Shown here piece after piece: positions 1 through 6,820 of a stretch of DNA of 25,582 nt. The notes beneath the pieces were generated by a model. The model did no database searches. It worked only from the letters and a program-made list of their open reading frames with translations, and was not told the DNA's origin. Position 1 is the stretch's first letter; the number at the start of each line of letters is the position of its first letter. A program made the position numbers and the translations under genes. Origin of the DNA: an uncultured Veillonella sp. (GTDB taxonomy: Bacteria > Bacillota > Negativicutes > Veillonellales > Veillonellaceae); contig NZ_CAKPTN010000005.1 of the NCBI RefSeq assembly GCF_934190855.1, positions 1 through 25,582 of the forward strand, given 5' to 3'.

Positions 1-348
<348 letters not shown>

Positions 349-361
349 GAGGGGGCATTTG

Positions 362-1006
362 ATGAAGTTCTTTATTGATACCGCAGAATTTGATGAGATT
401 AAAGAAGCCTATGCTTTTGGTTTTATCGATGGTGTTACTACAAATCCATCTCTTATCGTAAAAGCTAAACGCGATTTAAAACAAGTTATTTCTGAAATCG
501 CAAATCTTGTAGAAGGTCCCGTTAGTGCAGAGGTTATTTCTGCTGATGCTGAAGGCATGGTAGCAGAAGCACATGAACTTGTAAAGTTAGGCTCCAATGT
601 AGTTATTAAAGTGCCTATGACTCCAGAGGGTCTTAAAGCTGTTGCAGTTTTAAGTAAAGAAGGTATTAAAACAAATGTGACTTTAATCTTCTCTGCTAAC
701 CAAGCGTTGTTGGCGGCTCGAGCAGGTGCTACTTATGTTAGCCCATTTGTGGGACGCGTTGATGATATCAGCATGGATGGTCTTACATTGATTCAAGATA
801 TTGCAGATATTTTCGCTATTCATGAAATTGAAACTGAAATCATTGCGGCTAGTGTGAGAACACCGTTGCACATTATTCAATGTGCTAAAGCGGGTGCTCA
901 TATTGCAACTGTTCCATTTAAAGTACTTATGCAAGCTATGAAACATCCGTTGACTGATGCGGGTCTTGCAAAGTTCATGGAAGACTGGAAACAAGCTAAT
1001 CAATAA
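362..1006 (+). CDS. tal: Transaldolase / fructose-6-phosphate aldolase family (small TalC type)
   Basis: A 214-residue cytoplasmic enzyme of the short transaldolase/FSA family. It exchanges dihydroxyacetone units between sugar phosphates in the non-oxidative pentose phosphate pathway, or cleaves fructose 6-phosphate. The family signature [10 protein letters not shown] is at residues 23-32, and the Schiff-base lysine is K83 in [11 protein letters not shown]. The length is normal for the small family; classical TalA/TalB enzymes are about 315 residues. I start it at ATG 362, behind the purine-rich AGAGGGGG. A TTG directly before it would add one residue and is less likely. Sequence alone does not settle transaldolase against aldolase activity. 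It sits between serS and glpX. In a lactate-using organism the pair tal-glpX would serve gluconeogenesis and pentose supply (inference). Confidence 0.9.
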   Translation: MKFFIDTAEFDEIKEAYAFGFIDGVTTNPSLIVKAKRDLKQVISEIANLVEGPVSAEVISADAEGMVAEAHELVKLGSNVVIKVPMTPEGLKAVAVLSKEGIKTNVTLIFSANQALLAARAGATYVSPFVGRVDDISMDGLTLIQDIADIFAIHEIETEIIAASVRTPLHIIQCAKAGAHIATVPFKVLMQAMKHPLTDAGLAKFMEDWKQANQ

Positions 1007-1069
1007 GTTGAATAGAGACTCTAAGTAGGAGTCATATCAAAACATAGAGGACTTATAAGGAGGCCCATT

Positions 1070-2032
1070 ATGGATCGTACATTATCTTTGGAATTTGCTC
1101 GTGTCGTTGAAGCCGCTGCTTTGCGCAGTGGTCGTTTGCTTGGCCGCGGTCAAAAAGACGCAGCTGATGGTCTAGCTGTAGATGCTATGCGTCAAGCTTT
1201 TGACTCTGTTCGCATTTCTGGTACTGTAGTTATCGGGGAAGGCGAAATCGACGAAGCGCCTATGCTTTACATTGGGGAACATGTAGGTGCAGGTGGTCCA
1301 GAAGTAGATATCGCAGTTGACCCTATTGAAGGGACAAACTTGATTGCAAAAGGCCAAAACGGCGCTATTGCAGTTATGGCTATTGCTGAAAAAGGTGGCT
1401 TATTGCATGCACCAGATATGTACATGGAAAAACTTTGTGTTGGTCCTCGTGGTGCTGGCGCTATTGATATCACTAAATCTTTAACTGAAAATATCAAAAA
1501 TGTAGCAGCTAAAATGGAGCGCAGCGTAGATGAAATTACGTTGGTTATGCTCGATCGTGAGCGTCATCAAGGTTTGATGAAAGAAGCGCGCGAAGTAGGT
1601 GCTCGTATTATGCTCATCTCCGATGGTGATGTTAACCCAGCTATGGAATGTTGTATCGAAGGTTCTGGTGTACACATGGTTGTTGGTACTGGTGGTGCAC
1701 CTGAAGGTGTATTGGCTGCTGCTGCGTTAAAATGTGTAGGCGGCGATATGCAAGCTCGCTTGAAACCAGAAACAGAAGAAGAAATTCGTCGTTGCCATGA
1801 AATGGGGATTACCGATGTAAACCAAGTGCTTACATTGGATGACTTAGTTCGCACTGATGATGTTATCTTTGCGGCTACAGCTATTACACGTGGTAATTTA
1901 TTGAACCCAATTCAATACTTCCCAGGTGGTGCGCGTACACATACTATCGTAATGCGCTCTAAAACTGGCACTGTACGCTTCCTTGATACAGTACACATGG
2001 ATGATAAATTGAAATCCTTAAAAGCAAAATAA
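1070..2032 (+). CDS. glpX: Fructose-1,6-bisphosphatase, class II (GlpX)
   Basis: A 320-residue cytoplasmic, metal-dependent phosphatase that converts fructose 1,6-bisphosphate to fructose 6-phosphate, the committed step of gluconeogenesis. The class II signatures are ADGLAVDAMR (residues 32-41), GEGEIDEAPML (56-66) and DPIEGTN (84-90). The acidic residues D33, E57, D84 and E87 in these motifs correspond to metal ligands described for E. coli GlpX. The length fits the family. The start is ATG 1070 with a near-perfect AAGGAGG at 1057-1063. The gene lies 63 bases after the transaldolase with no convincing promoter between, and ends at a terminator (2037-2114). The metabolic trio serS-tal-glpX is therefore separate from murA. 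A GlpX-only FBPase would fit an organism living on organic acids, but other FBPases may exist outside the window. Confidence 0.95.
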   Translation: MDRTLSLEFARVVEAAALRSGRLLGRGQKDAADGLAVDAMRQAFDSVRISGTVVIGEGEIDEAPMLYIGEHVGAGGPEVDIAVDPIEGTNLIAKGQNGAIAVMAIAEKGGLLHAPDMYMEKLCVGPRGAGAIDITKSLTENIKNVAAKMERSVDEITLVMLDRERHQGLMKEAREVGARIMLISDGDVNPAMECCIEGSGVHMVVGTGGAPEGVLAAAALKCVGGDMQARLKPETEEEIRRCHEMGITDVNQVLTLDDLVRTDDVIFAATAITRGNLLNPIQYFPGGARTHTIVMRSKTGTVRFLDTVHMDDKLKSLKAK

Positions 2033-2036
2033 TAAG

Positions 2037-2114
2037 AAGCCCCTCTACATGAATGGGACCTAAAAATTCAACAAAATTTTTGGTGAAACCATTAAAAAAA
2101 AGAGGGGCTTTTTT
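2037..2114 (+). terminator. Terminator after glpX, long stem enclosing a second hairpin
   Basis: The perfect 10-bp arms AAGCCCCTCT (2037-2046) and AGAGGGGCTT (2101-2110) run into a T tract (2109-2114). The enclosed segment folds again: AATGG (2052-2056) pairs with CCATT (2089-2093), ACC (2058-2060) with GGT (2082-2084), and AAAAATT (2062-2068) with AATTTTT (2075-2081) around a six-base loop. It is an ordinary rho-independent terminator in its outer stem and T run, but unusually tall. Confidence 0.85.
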
Positions 2115-2136
2115 CTCAGTATTTTCTCACATTCTC

Positions 2137-2166
2137 TTGATGAGATATATCGAAAAATAGTATAAT
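2137..2166 (+). promoter_or_regulatory. Probable sigma-70/SigA promoter of murA
   Basis: TTGATG (2137-2142) and TATAAT (2161-2166) are separated by 18 bases. They lie just after the glpX terminator and about 80 bases before the murA start. Seen by eye only; no transcription start evidence. Confidence 0.6.
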
Positions 2167-2180
2167 AACATTTAGTATAT

Positions 2181-2216
2181 GACGTTATAAATACAACGTC
2201 TTGTAGTTTATACAAG
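2181..2216 (+). promoter_or_regulatory. Two back-to-back stem-loops in the murA leader
   Basis: GACGTT (2181-2186) pairs with AACGTC (2195-2200), and CTTGTA (2200-2205) pairs with TACAAG (2211-2216). Both would lie in the untranslated leader downstream of the predicted murA -10 box. No T tract follows, so they are not terminators. They may affect mRNA stability or be a binding site; function unknown. Confidence 0.4.
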
Positions 2217-2247
2217 ATGATCGATATAAAGTGTAGGAGGAATTCTG

Positions 2248-3513
2248 TTGGAAAAGCTAATCATTCAAGGTGGCAATCGGTTGGAAGGCCGTGTACGTGT
2301 TAGTAGTGCTAAAAATGCGGTACTCCCTATTATTGCCGGTACTTTGCTAGCATCAACGCCTAGTAAATTACTTGAAATTCCAAATTTGGAAGATGTAGGT
2401 ACGATTTGCCAAGTTATCGAGTCTTTGGGGGTTAAAATTACTCGTAATGAAGCAGATGATGAAATCATTTTCGATGCATCTACATTGACTGCTACGGAAG
2501 CTCCTTATGAACTTGTACGCAAAATGCGTGCATCCTTCCTTGTTATGGGGCCTCTTTTGGCGCGTAAAGGAGAGGCTAAAATCTCCATGCCTGGTGGCTG
2601 TGCTATCGGCGCGCGTCCTATCGACCTTCACTTAAAAGCTTTTGAAGCTTTAGGTGCTAAAATTGAAATTACTGAAGATTATGTATATGCTCATGCTCCG
2701 GAAGGCCTTAAAGGCACTCAAATTTACTTGGACTTCCCAAGTGTAGGGGCTACTGAAAACGTAATTATGGCGGCATCCATGGCGGAAGGTAAAACTGTTA
2801 TTGAAAATGCTGCAGAAGAGCCTGAAATCGTTGATTTAGCAACATTCTTAAATGCTATGGGCGCTAATATCCGCGGTGCTGGTACAAATGTAATCCGTAT
2901 CGAAGGTGTACCTCAATTACATGGTGCTATTCATACGGTTATTCCTGACCGTATCGAAGCTGGTACATATTTAATTGCAGCTGCTATGGCTGGCGGCGAT
3001 GTATTCGTAGAGAATGCGTTACCAGAACATTTGAAACCTGTAGTAGCTAAATTAAAAGAAGCTGGCGTTACTGTAGAGGAAGAAATCGACGGTATTCGCG
3101 TTATCAGTACTGGTAAAGGCATTAAAGCTGTAGATATTAAAACATTGCCATATCCAGGTTTCCCAACAGATATGCAAGCTCAATTTATGGCGCTTACTAC
3201 TATTGCTGAAGGTACAAGTACAGTAACAGAAACAGTATTTGAAAACCGTTTCATGCATGTTGCTGAACTTCGTAAGATGGGTGCTCATATCGATATCGAC
3301 AATCGACAAGCGATTGTAGAAGGTATGCCTCGCTTGCACGGTGCCGTAGTAAATGCTACTGACTTGCGCGCTGGTGCAGCTCTTGTTTGTGCTGCGTTGA
3401 CTGCAGAAGGTAGAACTGAGGTAGGCCGTCTACATCATATCGATCGTGGCTATGATGATTTTGTAGGTAAATTGCAAAGGTTAGGTGCTGATATTGTTCG
3501 GGTTGACGAATAA
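2248..3513 (+). CDS. murA: UDP-N-acetylglucosamine 1-carboxyvinyltransferase (MurA)
   Basis: A 421-residue cytoplasmic enzyme that transfers enolpyruvate from PEP to UDP-GlcNAc, the first committed step of peptidoglycan synthesis and the target of fosfomycin. The substrate-binding K22-N23 pair is in SSAKNAVLP. The active-site cysteine is C118 in [15 protein letters not shown]; cysteine at this position, rather than aspartate, predicts fosfomycin sensitivity at the target. The length is normal. The start is TTG at 2248, supported by TAGGAGG at 2234-2240; no ATG lies near, and the family's usual N-terminus (EKLIIQGG) begins right there. It has its own promoter. It is followed, with overlap, by an MreB-family gene. 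In Bacillus, murAA and mbl also lie in one neighbourhood with spoIID and spoIIID between them, so this looks like a shortened version of that order. Confidence 0.96.
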   Translation: MEKLIIQGGNRLEGRVRVSSAKNAVLPIIAGTLLASTPSKLLEIPNLEDVGTICQVIESLGVKITRNEADDEIIFDASTLTATEAPYELVRKMRASFLVMGPLLARKGEAKISMPGGCAIGARPIDLHLKAFEALGAKIEITEDYVYAHAPEGLKGTQIYLDFPSVGATENVIMAASMAEGKTVIENAAEEPEIVDLATFLNAMGANIRGAGTNVIRIEGVPQLHGAIHTVIPDRIEAGTYLIAAAMAGGDVFVENALPEHLKPVVAKLKEAGVTVEEEIDGIRVISTGKGIKAVDIKTLPYPGFPTDMQAQFMALTTIAEGTSTVTETVFENRFMHVAELRKMGAHIDIDNRQAIVEGMPRLHGAVVNATDLRAGAALVCAALTAEGRTEVGRLHHIDRGYDDFVGKLQRLGADIVRVDE

Positions 3514-4879
3514 GAGTACAGAGCCAAAACAGAATAATAAGAAAAGAAGCCGGCGCTCTAAAGGGCCGGCTTTATACAACAAGCAACAAAACCTCGGTGC
3601 TGCAAAGGTTGAAAACTCTAAAGCGAGCACGGCTCGTAAGCCCTTGCGTAGAACAAAGCGAAAATCTACGAAGCTTTCAGAAGGTGTAGCAAAACAAGCT
3701 AATCACTTAGCATCTAATATGCGTGAGGCTATGGTTAGAGTCACTAAAATGCGCCGTGCTGAGCGTCGCAGCCGTGAAATGGTAGCTATTGCTAAAACTA
3801 CGCCTGCTATGACGTTAAAGCGTTTAGTTCGCCCTGAGCAAGTTGGGGATTTAATGGGCCGATTAAATCAATCCTTAAATTTTGATTTGGGAATCGATTT
3901 AGGAACTGCCAGCATTCTCATTTTTGCTAAGGGAAAAGGCTTGGTCCTTGATGAACCAGCTTATATAGCAAGAGATGATAAAACCGGTGATATTCTTGCC
4001 TTAGGTGAAGCAGCCCGTTCTATGGTGGGGCGTACGCCAAAGGGCATTTCTGTCATCCGACCTGTTCAAGCCGGTGTTATTGCAGACTATGATATGACTG
4101 AGTTCATGTTAAAGTACTTCATTCGCTCTGTTGTACCTGCTTCTCGATTGATGAAAACACGCATTATTGTATGTGTTCCATCGGGCATTACACCTGTGGA
4201 AAAGCGCGCTATTTTAGAGGCTTTGCTTAGAACGGGGGCCAAAAAGACGGTTCTTATTGAAGAGCCGTTGGCTGCTGCTATGGGGACCGGGCTCAACGAT
4301 GCTAAGCAGGTAGGTGCTATGGTTGTAGATGTTGGTGGTGGCACCACAGATATTGCCGTTCTCTGTGATACAGGTGTCGTTGTAAGTGAATCTCTCCGTA
4401 TAGGTGGAGATTCTTTTAACGAATCTATAATTCGTTATATTCGCCGGAAGAAGCGTCTTGTCATTGGTCCATTAACAGCTGAGAAGATTAAAATTTCTGT
4501 TGGTACTGTGGATCGCCGTGCTAAGGAACGTACTATAGAGGTACGTGGACGTGATGCGAGCTCTGGCTTGCCTAAGATGGTAGCGGTAAACTCTTTAGAG
4601 ATTCAGCGTGCTTTAGAGGCACAAGTAATGAATATTTTAGAGGGCATTAAATCTATTTTAGAAAAAACGCCACCTGAACTTGTGGCTGCCATTAATGATC
4701 ATGGTATCATCCTAACGGGTGGTGGTGCTCTTATCGATGGTTTAGACCGAGTTATAACACGCTCTATTGGCATTGCCGCATACCTTGTGGAATCTCCTCG
4801 ATATGCTGTTATTAAAGGTGTTGCAAAGGCTCTTGATGAAATGTCACAACTTCGTGATACATTAGATGAGTTACAATGA
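3485..4879 (+). CDS. mreB: MreB/Mbl-family actin-like protein with long basic N-terminal extension
   Basis: From about residue 124 this is a complete MreB/Mbl-type actin homologue: phosphate-1 loop [19 protein letters not shown], then [20 protein letters not shown], phosphate-2 loop [14 protein letters not shown], and the C-terminal [13 protein letters not shown]. Such proteins form membrane-bound filaments that organise wall synthesis. The family is usually 330-345 residues; this frame gives 464, because about 123 Lys/Arg-rich residues precede the core. The start is uncertain. GTG 3485 overlaps murA by 29 bases and has AAAGG at 3476-3480 only four bases upstream; TTG codons at 3494 and 3503 are alternatives. 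ATG 3854, behind GGGGAT, would give a normal 341-residue protein. The extension has no stop and ordinary codon use, so I favour translation. A GC-rich hairpin (3547-3572) lies within it. MreB in a presumed coccus is itself notable. Confidence 0.85.
   Translation: MLILFGLTNKSTEPKQNNKKRSRRSKGPALYNKQQNLGAAKVENSKASTARKPLRRTKRKSTKLSEGVAKQANHLASNMREAMVRVTKMRRAERRSREMVAIAKTTPAMTLKRLVRPEQVGDLMGRLNQSLNFDLGIDLGTASILIFAKGKGLVLDEPAYIARDDKTGDILALGEAARSMVGRTPKGISVIRPVQAGVIADYDMTEFMLKYFIRSVVPASRLMKTRIIVCVPSGITPVEKRAILEALLRTGAKKTVLIEEPLAAAMGTGLNDAKQVGAMVVDVGGGTTDIAVLCDTGVVVSESLRIGGDSFNESIIRYIRRKKRLVIGPLTAEKIKISVGTVDRRAKERTIEVRGRDASSGLPKMVAVNSLEIQRALEAQVMNILEGIKSILEKTPPELVAAINDHGIILTGGGALIDGLDRVITRSIGIAAYLVESPRYAVIKGVAKALDEMSQLRDTLDELQ
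3547..3573 (+). other. GC-rich hairpin at the murA-mreB junction
   Basis: AAGCCGGC (3547-3554) and GCCGGCTT (3565-3572) form a perfect 8-bp stem around a ten-base loop, 33 bases after the murA stop. Only TTTATA follows, so termination would be weak. Its place inside the apparent N-terminal extension of the MreB-family gene leaves two readings: a partial terminator/attenuator between murA and mreB, or a coincidental structure in coding sequence. Confidence 0.45.
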
Positions 4880-4906
4880 TATACGATTTTGATTTAAGAT
4901 AAATGT

Positions 4907-4974
4907 AACGAAGTTACTAACTATGAGTTGACCATTATTTAATGGTTCCTCTATAGCTAGTAACTTCGTTTTTT
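4907..4974 (+). terminator. Terminator after mreB with nested inner hairpin
   Basis: The 13-bp arms AACGAAGTTACTA (4907-4919) and TAGTAACTTCGTT (4958-4970) match perfectly and are followed by TTTT. Inside, CTAT (4921-4924) can pair with ATAG (4953-4956), and ACCATT (4931-4936) pairs with AATGGT (4941-4946). The outer stem and T run make it a clear rho-independent terminator that separates mreB from the next gene. Confidence 0.88.
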
Positions 4975-4985
4975 AGTTTATATTT

Positions 4986-5014
4986 TTGAAATTTTCATCT
5001 TTATGATGTATACT
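4986..5014 (+). promoter_or_regulatory. Probable promoter of the AMIN/NAGPA-like gene
   Basis: TTGAAA (4986-4991), a 17-base spacer and TATACT (5009-5014) stand immediately after the mreB terminator and 77 bases before the next ATG. The same two hexamers with the same spacing occur before the gene at 6524. Confidence 0.62.
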
Positions 5015-5091
5015 ATAGTAAAAGTATATTGTATAAAATTGATATAAAAATATGACCATTAATATGGTTTATCGTTGTAGAGGAATTATAT

Positions 5092-6435
5092 ATGAAACGA
5101 TATCTATACATGACTTTTGCTGTTTTAGGTTTCTTAGGCAGCACTGTTCCTTATGCTGAAGCAGGTAATTTAACAGGGGTGCGCGTATCTAATCATGAAG
5201 GTACTAGTCGCATAGTTTTGGATGTATCTGAAATGCCCGTGTCTTGGACTCGCTCCTATAATGAAGCTACCCATGCTTTAACCCTTAACTTAGGGGGGAC
5301 TACAAATGGTCTGACAGGGCCTATTAGTCAGAATGATACTAAGACCGGTGTTCTAAAAGGTATTGGTTTACAGCCAGTAAATGGAAGTTTACAAGTAACT
5401 TTAACGGCCAATAAGGATGTACAACATCATGAGTTTACTTTGGAAAAACCAACACGTATCGTTGTAGATCTATTTTCTAGCTATGCCCAACAGACGACAA
5501 AAGATATAAATAAATCTGTGGCGTACAGCAAGATTAATAACACAGTGCCTGAAGGTAAAATTCAAGCTTATGCTTTAACTGTAGATAATGATTCGCCTAT
5601 GGTGGTAGCCCATGTTCCGGAAGGAAAAACGTTAGCTGCTGTCAGTCAGGCTCATACTGCTTTGATTGGAGCTAAGGTAAAAGGTGGTAGTTTTGAACGT
5701 CCTTATTCAGTAGCTAGCGATGGCACCATCGATTTAGAGCGTATCTCTAATCGTGGTACTTTGCGCTATACTCCGAATCGCGGTTATTTCATAGAAGAGA
5801 AAAAGCCATTATTACAAGCTAAAACGCAAAAAGAGAGCTTTATGATTACTGCTGTGAATTCTCCGCGCAAAGAGAACGCTTTGACCTTGTATACAAATGC
5901 TTATGGACCTTCTACGAAGACCAATGACTATGGTTACGAAGTGACTGTAGCCAATGGTAAGGTTACTAGTGGACAAAATGGTAACTCTAAATTAGGGGAA
6001 AACCAATATGTGTTATCTGGTCACGGTGAGGCTCGTGAGATTTTACGTAAGTTAAAGGTAGGAACACCTATTACGATTCAAAATCGTCCAGAGCTTGCTC
6101 AAGTAAGTACGACTGGTGGTGCTAGTCTACAAGTGGGGACAATGGTGATGAAAAATGGTCGCTATGTAGGGGCTGATTCATCTAATAATAAAGCACGTAG
6201 CTTTATTGGCACTACAAAAGATCATAACTTGGTTGTATTAGCTGTTGATAAAGCAGGGCTTCAATCTGTTGGTGTCACTCAAAAAGAAGGGGCAAAGCTA
6301 TTATCTAAGCTTGGCGTAGTAGATGGTGCTGAGTTGTCTAACCAAGGTAGTGTGGACTTAGTTGTGAAAGATGAGTATGTACATAAATCATCTTCTTCTC
6401 CTACAAGCTATGAGGATATAGTAATCATAAAATGA
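5092..6435 (+). CDS. Secreted AMIN-domain protein with a degenerate NAGPA-like (phosphodiester glycosidase) domain
   Basis: A 447-residue exported protein. A signal peptide covers residues 1-24 (hydrophobic YMTFAVLGFLGS, then YAEA before GNLTG). Residues 25 to about 130 resemble an AMIN domain, a beta-rich module that targets periplasmic proteins to peptidoglycan or other envelope sites (VRVSNHEGTSRIVLDVSEMP; PTRIVVDL). Residues from about 265 to the end resemble the NAGPA/DUF2233 phosphodiester glycosidase fold: LTLYTNAYGPST, then YVLSGHGEAREILRKLKVG, then KDHNLVVLAVD...SVGVTQKEGAKLLSKLG. Where active members have LDGGGS, this protein has LSNQGS (415-420), and the usual N-terminal NGGYF motif is not evident. 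It may be a non-catalytic binding protein. The start ATG 5092 is preceded by AGAGGAA. It is a single-gene unit between a terminator and the next promoter. Family assignment is from motif memory, not a search. Confidence 0.65.
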   Translation: MKRYLYMTFAVLGFLGSTVPYAEAGNLTGVRVSNHEGTSRIVLDVSEMPVSWTRSYNEATHALTLNLGGTTNGLTGPISQNDTKTGVLKGIGLQPVNGSLQVTLTANKDVQHHEFTLEKPTRIVVDLFSSYAQQTTKDINKSVAYSKINNTVPEGKIQAYALTVDNDSPMVVAHVPEGKTLAAVSQAHTALIGAKVKGGSFERPYSVASDGTIDLERISNRGTLRYTPNRGYFIEEKKPLLQAKTQKESFMITAVNSPRKENALTLYTNAYGPSTKTNDYGYEVTVANGKVTSGQNGNSKLGENQYVLSGHGEAREILRKLKVGTPITIQNRPELAQVSTTGGASLQVGTMVMKNGRYVGADSSNNKARSFIGTTKDHNLVVLAVDKAGLQSVGVTQKEGAKLLSKLGVVDGAELSNQGSVDLVVKDEYVHKSSSSPTSYEDIVIIK

Positions 6436-6446
6436 ATTCGTTGCAT

Positions 6447-6468
6447 ACAATTTTGTTTGAAAAATTGT
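6447..6468. promoter_or_regulatory. AT-rich inverted repeat overlapping the -35 box
   Basis: ACAATTTT (6447-6454) and AAAATTGT (6461-6468) form a perfect 8-bp inverted repeat around six bases. Its right arm overlaps the predicted -35 hexamer TTGAAA (6457-6462). This is where a repressor operator could sit, but AT-rich inverted repeats also arise by chance, and it might act as a weak terminator for the preceding gene. Confidence 0.35.
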
Positions 6469-6485
6469 TAATAATTTAGTATACT
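6457..6485 (+). promoter_or_regulatory. Probable promoter of the lipoyl-S55-mlaEFD-tolC unit
   Basis: TTGAAA (6457-6462), a 17-base spacer and TATACT (6480-6485) lie 38 bases before ATG 6524. No other gap in the six-gene run down to 13161 shows a terminator or a good promoter, so this is the best candidate for the whole unit. Confidence 0.6.
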
Positions 6486-6523
6486 ATACATACATAACTA
6501 ATTTTGTAAAAGGAGGGATCGTT

Positions 6524-6808
6524 ATGAAAAGAGTAGTGTTGGCCTTAGCTGCGCTAGGCATTCTAAGTGTTAGCTCTGTAATGGCGGCCCCTGTATCATA
6601 CCAAAGTGTATTAACAGGTAAAGTTGCCTCTACAGTTTCTGTTGGCGCTTCTGTAACAGAAGGTCAAACATTGGTGACTGTCGAAACATTGGCTGGCCCT
6701 ATGGCTGCAGCTAAATCTACTGTAACTGGTACTGTATCGGCGGTTAATGTTACAGTGGGTTCAGACGTTTCTCGTGATCAAATCGTTGTCACCGTAGAAA
6801 GTAAATAA
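6524..6808 (+). CDS. Small secreted lipoyl/biotinyl-fold protein lacking the acceptor lysine
   Basis: A 94-residue protein with a clear signal peptide (KR, hydrophobic VVLALAALGILSVSSV, cleavage after MA at about residue 21). The mature 73 residues look like one lipoyl/biotinyl domain (barrel-sandwich hybrid): two halves with the pattern GxxVxEGQTLVTVE (41-54) and GTVSAVNVTVGSDVSRDQIV (69-88). In biotinylated or lipoylated proteins the turn between halves carries the modified lysine (AMKM or similar). Here the turn is TLAGPMAAAKS, with no matching lysine, so modification is unlikely. In membrane-fusion adaptors the same fold is split at this turn by a helical hairpin; this protein has only a short loop. 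AAAGGAGGG precedes ATG 6524. It is the first gene of the mla-tolC unit, 12 bases before the S55 gene. Function unknown; an envelope adaptor or scaffold role is inference. Confidence 0.7.
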   Translation: MKRVVLALAALGILSVSSVMAAPVSYQSVLTGKVASTVSVGASVTEGQTLVTVETLAGPMAAAKSTVTGTVSAVNVTVGSDVSRDQIVVTVESK

Positions 6809-6820
6809 AGGAGAGAAGGA

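Noticed and set aside
1017..1033. Small inverted repeat GACTC/GAGTC between the transaldolase gene and glpX
   Set aside because: Only five base pairs with no T tract; too weak to call a terminator or a site.
2167..2247. A riboswitch or T-box in the murA leader
   Set aside because: The leader is about 80 bases, has two simple hairpins, and shows no T-box sequence, terminator or known aptamer core.
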